Assembly (NCBI GenBank): GCA_021844355.1
Contig: JAKBTP010000108.1
Location: 1 to 9,323 of the forward strand
Reading direction: 5' to 3'
Length of the DNA stretch: 9,323 nt
Source: a bacterium
GTDB taxonomy: Bacteria; Chloroflexota; Dormibacteria; Aeolococcales; Bog-877
Part shown: positions 1 through 5,239 of the stretch, piece after piece
How the letters are laid out: every line of letters begins with the position of its first letter
Numbering within the stretch: the stretch's first letter is position 1
The notes under the pieces: generated by a model
Database searches by the model: none
What the model was told of the DNA's origin: nothing
Seen by the model: the letters and a program-made list of their open reading frames with translations, nothing else
Translations under genes and position numbers: made by a program

Positions 1-729
1 GAGGTGATCACCCACGGCGTCCCGCCGACGGACATCGGCGCCGGAGCCTACTGGCTGGCGGCCTGCGCCCCGGCCTTCCCCGAGGGCACCGTCCACTGCG
101 CCGTGGTGGACCCCGGAGTGGGCAGCGAGCGTCCCCTGGTGGCGGCGGCGGTGGACGGCCAGCTGGTGGTGGCGCCGGACAACGGTCTCCTGCACTTCCT
201 CTGGCAGCGCGGGCAGGAACGGTCGGCCTTTCGGATCGCCACCGAGCCGCACCTGCCGGCGCAGCTCAGCGGCACCTTCCACGGAAGGGACCTGATCGGA
301 CCGCTGGCGGCCCGGCTCGCCAATGGGGATCTGGAGCTGGCGGGGCTGGGCCCGCGGGTGCCCAGCCCGGCACTTCTTCCTGGCCTCCTGCCCCAGGGGG
401 ATGCCGAGGGCACCTGGGCTCCTGTGGTCCTGGTGGACCACTTCGGCAACGCCATCCTGGCAGTCGCCCGGACACCCTGGTATGCGCCCCAGCCGGCGTC
501 GGTCACGGCCCCGGGGGGACGGGAGATCCGTCAGGTGGTGCGGAGCTACCACGAGATCGAGTCCGGCCTGGCCATCCTCTGGAACAGCGCCGGCCATCTG
601 GAGATCGCCGGGAACCGCGTGAACGCAGCCCGGGAGCTGGGGCTCGGCCCCGGTGACAGGGTGCGGGTGACCTGGGCAGCGGACCCCACCGCGGGACGCG
701 GGGTCGTCGCCGGAGTGGCGGTGCGGTGA
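1..729 (+). CDS. SAM hydroxide adenosyltransferase (DUF62 / SAM hydrolase), 5' end missing
   Basis: This family cleaves S-adenosylmethionine with water to adenosine and L-methionine; it is the non-halogenating branch of the chlorinase/fluorinase fold. The frame is open from base 1, and the family's usual N-terminus (about 35-45 residues with a TDFG-type motif) is missing, so the gene starts outside the window; the GTG at 4 is internal. Visible hallmarks are ITHGVPP near the edge, DPGVGSER (Asp at 109-111, Arg at 130-132), PDNGLL near 178, FHGRD with its His at 280-282, DHFGN near 438 and a C-terminal G-H-L-E-I-A-G-N-R-V-N-A-A stretch. The Asp, Arg and His match the conserved catalytic triad of DUF62 proteins. 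The stop overlaps the GTG start of the next gene by 4 bp, so the two are probably translationally coupled. Family assignment is firm; the physiological role in this organism is unknown. Confidence 0.9.
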   Translation, partial: EVITHGVPPTDIGAGAYWLAACAPAFPEGTVHCAVVDPGVGSERPLVAAAVDGQLVVAPDNGLLHFLWQRGQERSAFRIATEPHLPAQLSGTFHGRDLIGPLAARLANGDLELAGLGPRVPSPALLPGLLPQGDAEGTWAPVVLVDHFGNAILAVARTPWYAPQPASVTAPGGREIRQVVRSYHEIESGLAILWNSAGHLEIAGNRVNAARELGLGPGDRVRVTWAADPTAGRGVVAGVAVR

Positions 730-1454
730 CGGCGGGCGCGACCCGGGAGCAGGCCCTGGCGCTGGACGGGGCGGCCGTCGCCCTGGGCGTGCCGGTGGAG
801 ATGCTCATGGCCCTCGCCGGGTACCAGGTGGCGGTCCTCGCCCGCCGGCTGGCACTGGATTCGGCCGGTGCCGGGGCCCAGGTGGCGGTGGTGGCGGGCA
901 GGGGAAACAATGGGGGGGATGCCCTGGTCTGCGCCCGTCACCTCATGGACTGGGGGCTGCCCACCAGGGTCCTGATCCCGGTCGCGGTCGAGGAGCTGGG
1001 GGGAACTGCCGGCCTGGCTCGGGCGGCCCAGGCCGCCGGGGCCGAGCTGCTGGTGCTGGGAGACGGCCGGGGACAGAGCGCCGAGCGAGCCATCTCCGGG
1101 GCCAGCCTGGTGGTGGACGGGCTGCTGGGCACGGGGGCCCGAGGGGCTCCCCGGGAGCCCACGGCGGCCGTGATCAGCCGCGTGAACCGCAGTTCGGCCG
1201 AGGTCCTCGCGGTGGACCTGCCCTCCGGGCTGGACGCCGACACCGGCGAGGTCCTGGGCGAATGCGTCCGGGCGCACCACACGCTCATGCTGGGGGTGGC
1301 CAAGGCCGGCTGCCTCGCGCCGGGGGCGCGGCACTGGGTGGGCAGAGGCTGGCTGGCGGATATCGGCATCCCCCGCGATGCGTACGTCCGCGCCGGCCTC
1401 GCGGCCCCTGGGTGGCGGGCGCCGGAGCCACTGGAGGTGGATTGGGGCTCTTGA
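726..1454 (+). CDS. nnrE: NAD(P)H-hydrate epimerase (YjeF N-terminal domain), stand-alone
   Basis: This enzyme interconverts the R and S epimers of hydrated NAD(P)H (NADHX/NADPHX), so that an ADP- or ATP-dependent dehydratase can repair the damaged cofactor. The 242-residue product has the YjeF_N hallmarks in order: an L-M-x-L-A-G near residue 28, GRGNNGGD at 58-65, VVDGLLGTG at 129-137 with the probable catalytic Asp131, and AVDLPSGLDADTG at 162-174. Unlike many bacterial Nnr proteins it ends after the epimerase domain and has no fused dehydratase, so a separate nnrD must lie elsewhere. The start is GTG at 726, giving a GTGA overlap with the SAM hydrolase stop. Both neighbours act on nucleoside cofactors, but a functional link is only suggestive. 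Confidence 0.88.
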   Translation: MTAGATREQALALDGAAVALGVPVEMLMALAGYQVAVLARRLALDSAGAGAQVAVVAGRGNNGGDALVCARHLMDWGLPTRVLIPVAVEELGGTAGLARAAQAAGAELLVLGDGRGQSAERAISGASLVVDGLLGTGARGAPREPTAAVISRVNRSSAEVLAVDLPSGLDADTGEVLGECVRAHHTLMLGVAKAGCLAPGARHWVGRGWLADIGIPRDAYVRAGLAAPGWRAPEPLEVDWGS

Positions 1455-1515
1455 TCAGCCCGCTGGCCGGCACCGACCGGTCGGCGGAGAGCCCCGCCGC
1501 GGGGAACGCCGTCTG

Positions 1516-2151
1516 ATGTCCGCGGCGCGGCTCCTGGCCTTCGCCTTGGCGGCGGCGGTGCTGGCGGCCGCCCCCGGCCCCAGCGTGGTCTTCGTGGTTT
1601 CCCGATCCCTGGTCAAGGGCCGACGGGCCGGGCTGCGGGCGGCGGCAGGCGACAACTGCGGCAAGCTGATCCAGCTCTTGGCGGTCGCCGCCGGTGCCGG
1701 GCTCGTCCTGGAACGGTCTGAGGTGGTCTTCGAGGCGGTGAAGCTCTTTGGGGCGGCCTACCTCGTCTATCTCGGGCTCCAGAGCATCCGCCACCGCCGG
1801 CAGCTGGGTGCGGTGCTGGCGTCCCCGCCGACCGACCTGCGGGGCGGACGGGACGTCTGGGAGGGGCTGGTGGTGGGCGCCTCGAATCCCAAGGGGGCCC
1901 TGATCATGACTGCGGTCCTGCCCCAGTTCGTCGACCCCGCTGCCGGAGGTGTGGGCCTCCAGGTGCTGGTGCTGGGGGCCATCTTCCTGGCCCTCACCCT
2001 GGCGGCCGATTGCGCCTGGGCGGTCGGGGCCGGCGCCGCCCGGGACCGCCTTTCCCGGTCTCCCCACGGGCTGGCCGCCGTGGGCGTGGCTTCGGGAACG
2101 GCGCTGGTCGGACTGGGGGTGGCGGTGGCGGTCTCGGGCCGCAGCGGCTGA
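1516..2151 (+). CDS. LysE/RhtB family amino-acid exporter
   Basis: Members of this family are inner-membrane exporters of amino acids or small metabolites. The 211-residue product is close to the usual size (about 200-210) and has the family signature: an N-terminal hydrophobic helix leading into APGPS (residues 19-23), then S-R-S-L-V-K-G-R-R-A-G-L, an F-G-A-A-Y-L-V-Y-L-G helix at 78-87, and NPKGAL followed by a hydrophobic stretch and P-Q-F-V-D-P at 136-141. About five to six membrane helices can be drawn. The ATG at 1516 is chosen because it places the first helix correctly and has a GGGGAA purine run at 1501-1506. The 61-bp gap after nnrE has no convincing terminator, so it is probably read with the two genes upstream. 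The substrate cannot be told from sequence. Confidence 0.85.
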   Translation: MSAARLLAFALAAAVLAAAPGPSVVFVVSRSLVKGRRAGLRAAAGDNCGKLIQLLAVAAGAGLVLERSEVVFEAVKLFGAAYLVYLGLQSIRHRRQLGAVLASPPTDLRGGRDVWEGLVVGASNPKGALIMTAVLPQFVDPAAGGVGLQVLVLGAIFLALTLAADCAWAVGAGAARDRLSRSPHGLAAVGVASGTALVGLGVAVAVSGRSG

Positions 2152-2181
2152 CCCATCCCCGCGTCCGGGCGCCGGTCAGCC
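2146..2181. terminator. Possible bidirectional stem-loop at a convergent gene junction
   Basis: GGCTGACC (2146-2153) and GGTCAGCC (2174-2181) are perfect reverse complements, 8 bp with a 20-nt GC-rich loop. They straddle the stop codons of the LysE gene (2149-2151) and of the small membrane gene on the other strand (2176-2178). The site suits a shared terminator, but there is no T-tract on either side. An 8-bp stem with a free loop length can arise by chance several times in a window this GC-rich, so the call is weak. Confidence 0.35.
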
Positions 2182-2388
2182 AGGCCGACGCCCGCGCCAG
2201 AGGCTGGCCGTGAGGAGAAGGAGCAGAGCCACCGGTAGGAGGGCGGCGCCTATGGGGACCTTGGCTGCCGCCAGCCCCCAGGCGGCCAGCACCACCAGGG
2301 CGACCCCCAGGGCCAGCTCCGGGGTATCGCCCACGATGAACTCCCACCAGAACCTTCCGAAGGCGGAGAGCAAGCGGGGAGCGGTCAC
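2176..2388 (-). CDS. Small two-helix membrane protein
   Basis: The 70-residue product has a short amphipathic N-terminus rich in aromatics (F-W-W-E-F near 13-17), two hydrophobic helices at about 25-41 and 46-62, and a basic tail R-G-R-R-P-G. Its GTG start (2388-2386) overlaps the TGA stop (2387-2385) of the FTR1-like gene by 4 bp, which strongly suggests translational coupling and real expression. From general knowledge, short two-helix proteins often accompany COG4280-type membrane proteins in high-GC bacteria, so it may be an accessory subunit; this pairing is recalled, not verified here. No enzymatic motif is visible. Confidence 0.7.
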   Translation of the reverse strand: MTAPRLLSAFGRFWWEFIVGDTPELALGVALVVLAAWGLAAAKVPIGAALLPVALLLLLTASLWRGRRPG

Positions 2389-3131
2389 GCCAGCACCTCG
2401 GGGCGGGGCGACTCGCGACCCAGGTATGACACCAGCGCCCAGGTGGCCACCCCGTAGAGCGCGAGGAGACCGAGCAGGAAGAGATCAGCACCCGGCCACC
2501 TCACCCCCACCCCCTCACCGGCCCAGAAGGTGCCGAAGGTCACCAGCATGAGCCCGACACCCAACTTGAGCGCGTTCTCCGGGACCTCGGAGAGCTGGCG
2601 CGCCACCAGCGCGCCCACCGTGCCCACCACCAGGACGGCGGCCAGCGCCCCCAGCGCCGCCACCTCCAGCCGGCCCGAGCTGAGGCCCAGCGTGAGGACG
2701 ATCATCACCACCTCGGTCCCCTCCAGGAGCACCCCCTTGAAGGCGATCACGAACCCGGTGGCGTCCCTCCCGGTGGCCGGGCGGGGCAGCCCGGAGAGGC
2801 GGGCCACCTCGCGTTGGTAGATGGCGTCCTCATCATGCTTGGGCTTGTGGCCGCTGGCCCGGAGGATGGCCTTGCGCAGCCACTGCAGCCCCAGCACCAG
2901 GAGCAGGCTGCCGACCACGACCCGGAGCACCGCGATCGGGACCAGGTGGATCAGAGCCGGCCCCAGGGCAGCCACCACGGCGGCCAGCACCACCACCGCC
3001 AGCGCCGAGCCCTCCAGTGCCGACCGCCACCCCCGAGTGAGGCCGGCTGCCAGCACGATGGTCAGGGCCTCCACCGTCTCCACGGCGCAGGCCCCGAATA
3101 CGGCCAGTGCGACCAGCAGGGTGGCGGTCAC
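2385..3131 (-). CDS. FTR1-like / COG4280-type integral membrane protein
   Basis: The 248-residue product has about seven hydrophobic segments. It carries two E-x-x-E motifs at the ends of homologous-looking halves: VETVEAL (E18, E21) and LEGTEVV (E137, E140). In FTR1 iron permeases and related transporters, paired E-x-x-E motifs within membrane helices bind the metal, so a metal-cation transport role is plausible but unproven. The middle loop (about 92-128) is polar and contains K-P-K-H-D-E-D and an R-E-V segment, as I recall for COG4280 proteins. FTR1's arginine before each motif is absent. The start is GTG at 3131-3129, overlapping by 4 bp the TGA (3130-3128) of the decayed upstream frame; the stop overlaps the next gene by 4 bp. 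This points to an operon of which the first member has decayed. Substrate unknown. Confidence 0.75.
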   Translation of the reverse strand: MTATLLVALAVFGACAVETVEALTIVLAAGLTRGWRSALEGSALAVVVLAAVVAALGPALIHLVPIAVLRVVVGSLLLVLGLQWLRKAILRASGHKPKHDEDAIYQREVARLSGLPRPATGRDATGFVIAFKGVLLEGTEVVMIVLTLGLSSGRLEVAALGALAAVLVVGTVGALVARQLSEVPENALKLGVGLMLVTFGTFWAGEGVGVRWPGADLFLLGLLALYGVATWALVSYLGRESPRPEVLA

Positions 3132-3761
3132 ACCGGGGACCCCAAGGGGCCGGCCCCGCCTGCGAGCCGGTCCGCCCCCCCGTCGGGCGAGCCACCCTGC
3201 TCGGGGCGGACCGGGCTGAACGGCCCGAGCCCCGGGGAGCCGGGAAACGCAACGGACGCGACCGGCACCGCCACGTTCGCGCCCCAGGCCATCCGGGCGT
3301 TCGACCGCACCCCGGTCAGCCGCGAACGTTCTGCCAAGTCCACCACGTGATCGTACCGACCGGAGCCGAACGAGGAGCCCCGCCCACCCCGGGGAGCGCC
3401 CCGGTCACGCCCTGCCGCGCGGGAGAGGGCGTCGGCGCGCAGCAGCACCTGGGCCACCGCTGCGGGCTGGAGTTCGCCCATGGCAGTGGCCGCGAGCTCG
3501 ACCCACCTGGCAGGGCCCAAGCCCGCCCGGACCCTCGCGCACCGACCACCTGGCCTCCCGGGAACCATCCAGACCGGTGAACTGGGCCACGAACACTTTG
3601 GCGGGCAGGCGGTAGACCTGCTCTGGCGGCCCGATCTGGAGCGTCCGGCCTCGGTCGACGACGGCCAGCTGGTCGGCGGCCCGCACCCGGCCCGGAAGGT
3701 CGCCTGCGCCGCTGCGGGGCCGAGACTGCCCCGCGTGCACCACGGTGTTCCGGCCCTCCAC
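3128..3761 (-). pseudogene. Decayed C-terminal part of an ABC-transporter ATPase (frameshifted)
   Basis: Two minus-strand frames carry successive parts of a sugar/polyamine/molybdate-type ABC ATPase. In one frame, 3674-3573 reads D-Q-L-A-V-V-D-R-G-R, then I-G-P-P-E-Q-V-Y and P-A-K-V-F-V-A-Q-F-T-G, the usual end of the nucleotide-binding domain after the H-loop. A second frame takes over between about 3573 and 3520 and looks like the TOBE region: VLLRADAL (3448-3425), then F-G-S-G-R-Y-D-H-V-V-D-L with S-R-L-T-G-V (3370-3308) and VAFPG (3253-3239), ending at the TGA 3130-3128. There is no Walker A, signature motif or Walker B upstream, and only about 250 bp remain before the VOC gene, so most of the gene is gone. 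That TGA overlaps the GTG of the FTR1-like gene, as an intact upstream operon partner would. A sequencing error could explain the frameshift but not the missing N-terminus. Confidence 0.65.
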
Positions 3762-4007
3762 CTTGCTGGGCCCCTTCCCCGAGATGAGGCGCGCGGGCCC
3801 GAGGACCGCTCAACGCCGGCCTCGGCCCGGGCTCGAGCGCCAGCCGTCCCCAGCCCCGGGCTCCGCCGACAACTCCTCCGTGTGCCCCCCGGGTGGGCGA
3901 GCATATGACCATCGCCGCAGACCAGCGTGAGCTATCGTTGGCGTCCCCGGTTCCCGGGCGCCGACCCCGCCTCGCCCAGACGGGATAGACCCGACAGGAG
4001 CAACGAG
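3762..4007. other. Intergenic stretch without recognisable gene
   Basis: Between the ABC-ATPase relic and the VOC start, frames are open on both strands because of GC bias, but their translations are low-complexity Arg/Ala/Pro/Gly and resemble no family I know. It may hold further unrecognisable remains of the ATPase gene and the promoter of the VOC gene. I could not find a convincing -35/-10 pair upstream of 4008. Confidence 0.5.
3993..4000 (+). promoter_or_regulatory. Ribosome binding site of the VOC gene
   Basis: The purine run GACAGGAG (3993-4000) lies 7 bp before the ATG at 4008. It decides this start over the longer in-frame open stretch that begins at 3927, whose extra residues are not family-like. 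Confidence 0.65.
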
Positions 4008-4451
4008 ATGGACCCCCGAATCCACACCATCACTCTCGCCGTCGAGGACTTGGACAGGGCGCTCACCTTCTACCGGGACGGCCTGGGGCTGGAGTCAGAC
4101 GGCGTCATCGGCACCGAGTTCCATGACGAGAAGAGTGGAGCCGCAGGCGCCATCGCCATGTTCCACCTCACCGGGGGACTGGTCCTGAGCCTGTATCCCC
4201 GCACAGAACTGGCCAAGGACGCGGGCGTTCCCTACGGGCCCCCCAAGACAGGGGAGTTCAGCCTGGGCCATTTCCTGAGCCGCCGGGAGGAGGTCGACCA
4301 GCTGGTGGACCGCATCGGCCGCGCCGGTGGAAGTCTCCTGGAGAAGCCCCGGGAGCGCCCCTGGGGCATCTACTCCGGGTACGTCCAGGACCCCGACGGA
4401 CACCTCTGGGAGATCATGCACAGCCCATTCGTGGACCCCGACGCCTCCTGA
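4008..4451 (+). CDS. VOC family (glyoxalase / dioxygenase fold) protein
   Basis: The 147-residue product is a single VOC unit made of two beta-alpha-beta-beta-beta modules. The first opens with H-T-I-T-L-A-V-E-D-L-D-R-A-L and F-Y-R-D-G-L-G-L (residues 6-28), the second with G-H-F-L-S-R-R-E-E-V-D (87-97) and ends with DPDGHLWEI (128-136). H6, H88 and E135 sit where metal ligands usually are, so it probably binds a divalent metal. The family covers glyoxalase I, extradiol dioxygenases, fosfomycin/bleomycin resistance proteins and epimerases, and this sequence does not show which. It stands alone, with a relic on one side and the sigma/anti-sigma pair on the other, so context gives no substrate. 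Confidence 0.85.
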   Translation: MDPRIHTITLAVEDLDRALTFYRDGLGLESDGVIGTEFHDEKSGAAGAIAMFHLTGGLVLSLYPRTELAKDAGVPYGPPKTGEFSLGHFLSRREEVDQLVDRIGRAGGSLLEKPRERPWGIYSGYVQDPDGHLWEIMHSPFVDPDAS

Positions 4452-4476
4452 CCCCGCCCATCCGGCCGGGAGTACC

Positions 4477-4516
4477 GGTGGGGCAGGGCGGGGACGCCCA
4501 CCGGCCCCGCCCCACC
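4477..4516 (+). terminator. Possible GC-rich stem-loop downstream of the VOC gene
   Basis: GGTGGGGC (4477-4484) pairs with GCCCCACC (4509-4516), and inside the loop GGGCG (4486-4490) pairs with CGCCC (4495-4499) over a GGGA loop. It starts about 25 bp after the stop codon. There is no T-tract, so it would be at best a weak or factor-assisted terminator. Confidence 0.3.
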
Positions 4517-4654
4517 CGGGTGGGAACCGCGCCCGCTCGGGAGACGGGCCCTTGGCCCAGCTCCGCCTCTGTGCAGGCGGCGATCCCCAGGCGGCCGGAC
4601 CGGCCAGCCCTTGATGGTGGCGCGCTGCGATTCCCGCATTGGCAATACCGGCGC

Positions 4655-4683
4655 TTGCAAGACGCTATGACTCCCGCTATAGT
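4655..4683 (+). promoter_or_regulatory. Sigma70-type promoter of the sigma/anti-sigma operon
   Basis: TTGCAA (4655-4660) and TATAGT (4678-4683) are separated by exactly 17 bp and stand out as AT-rich islands in this GC-rich DNA. The predicted transcript start is near 4690, about 27 bp before the sigma factor ATG. The elements look like those of the housekeeping sigma; I saw no GGAAC-type ECF -35 element, so autoregulation by the encoded sigma is not supported. The promoter lies inside the upstream open extension of the sigma frame, which argues for the ATG at 4717. Confidence 0.65.
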
Positions 4684-4694
4684 GGCGCCAGCTC

Positions 4695-4710
4695 GCGTGT
4701 GCGAACACGC
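4695..4710 (+). promoter_or_regulatory. Hairpin or operator-like inverted repeat in the sigma-gene leader
   Basis: GCGTGT-GCGA-ACACGC is a perfect 6-bp stem with a GNRA-type tetraloop (GCGA). It fills nearly the whole predicted leader and ends 6 bp before the ATG, where a Shine-Dalgarno sequence would normally sit; none is seen. It could fold in mRNA and limit ribosome access, or serve as a DNA operator just downstream of the promoter. A 6-bp stem can occur by chance, so the position is the main argument. Confidence 0.4.
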
Positions 4711-4716
4711 AACGTC

Positions 4717-5238
4717 ATGAACAGCGTCTTAGAACGACCTCCAACCGCCGCGAGCACGCTGGAAGCCCTGGCGCGCCAGCACCTCGACTCCCTGATCTCG
4801 TACGCCATCCACCTCACCGGGGACCCCGAGGAGGCGGTGGAGTATGTGACCGCCGGGCTTCACCAGACTCGTCACTTCCCGCCCGCCAGCCTGCAGCGTG
4901 AGGGACGCGCGATCCTCTACCGCTCGGTGACCAAGGCGGCCAAGCAGCACCAGCACTACCCTCCGCTGCGACGGGGTGTGGGCAGGCTGTTCGCCAAGCG
5001 CCCGCCGATGATCAACCTGGGATCGAGCGCCTCCGACGCCGCCCGGATCAACACCGCCAAGCGCGCCATGCTGGCCACCGAGTTTTCCCTCCGGGCCTCA
5101 CTCCTCCTGCGGGACTTCGCCAAGCTGTCCTACCGCGAGATCGCGGTCGCCCTTGAGTGCTCTCCCGAGGCCGCGTCCCGGCTGGTGGCCCGGGGCCGGC
5201 GCGAGTTCGGCAGCATCTATCGGGACATCTCGATCTAG
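4717..5238 (+). CDS. Divergent ECF-like RNA polymerase sigma factor
   Basis: The 173-residue product has the size and layout of an ECF sigma factor. Residues about 15-80 resemble region 2: a helical stretch with H-L-T-G-D-P-E-E-A, but the usual acidic and aromatic positions after it are replaced (V-E-Y-V-T-A-G-L-H-Q), so core or -10 contacts may be altered. Residues about 122-165 are a good region 4: L-R-D-F-A-K-L-S-Y-R-E-I-A, then C-S-P-E-A-A-S-R-L-V-A-R-G-R-R-E-F, a helix-turn-helix for the -35 element. ATG 4717 is chosen because longer starts would include the promoter. The TAG stop is one base from the ATG of the zinc-finger protein downstream, the usual arrangement for a sigma factor and its anti-sigma. 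Alternatively it may be a sigma-like transcription regulator. Confidence 0.75.
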   Translation: MNSVLERPPTAASTLEALARQHLDSLISYAIHLTGDPEEAVEYVTAGLHQTRHFPPASLQREGRAILYRSVTKAAKQHQHYPPLRRGVGRLFAKRPPMINLGSSASDAARINTAKRAMLATEFSLRASLLLRDFAKLSYREIAVALECSPEAASRLVARGRREFGSIYRDISI

Positions 5239-5239
5239 C

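Noticed and set aside
48..1369. Long minus-strand open frames opposite the SAM hydrolase and nnrE genes
   Set aside because: Their translations are Arg/Pro/Ser/Gly-rich low-complexity sequence with no family resemblance, and the plus strand holds two clear enzymes; GC bias explains the open frames.
1473..1484. Perfect 12-bp palindrome CCGACCGGTCGG upstream of the LysE gene
   Set aside because: At about 70% GC roughly five such palindromes are expected by chance in a window this size, and no regulator gene is adjacent. I cannot support calling it an operator.
3480..3908. Plus-strand open frame of about 142 codons in the region upstream of the VOC gene
   Set aside because: It is the antisense of the ABC-ATPase relic, and its translation shows no family features.
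3931..3989. Candidate promoter for the VOC gene (TTGGCG at 3938, GATAGA at 3984)
   Set aside because: The spacing is about 40 bp, far from the 16-18 bp required, and no better pair was found.
4639..4716. Longer N-terminus for the sigma factor from a start at 4639
   Set aside because: The extension would contain the -35 and -10 elements of the promoter, and its residues do not resemble sigma factors.
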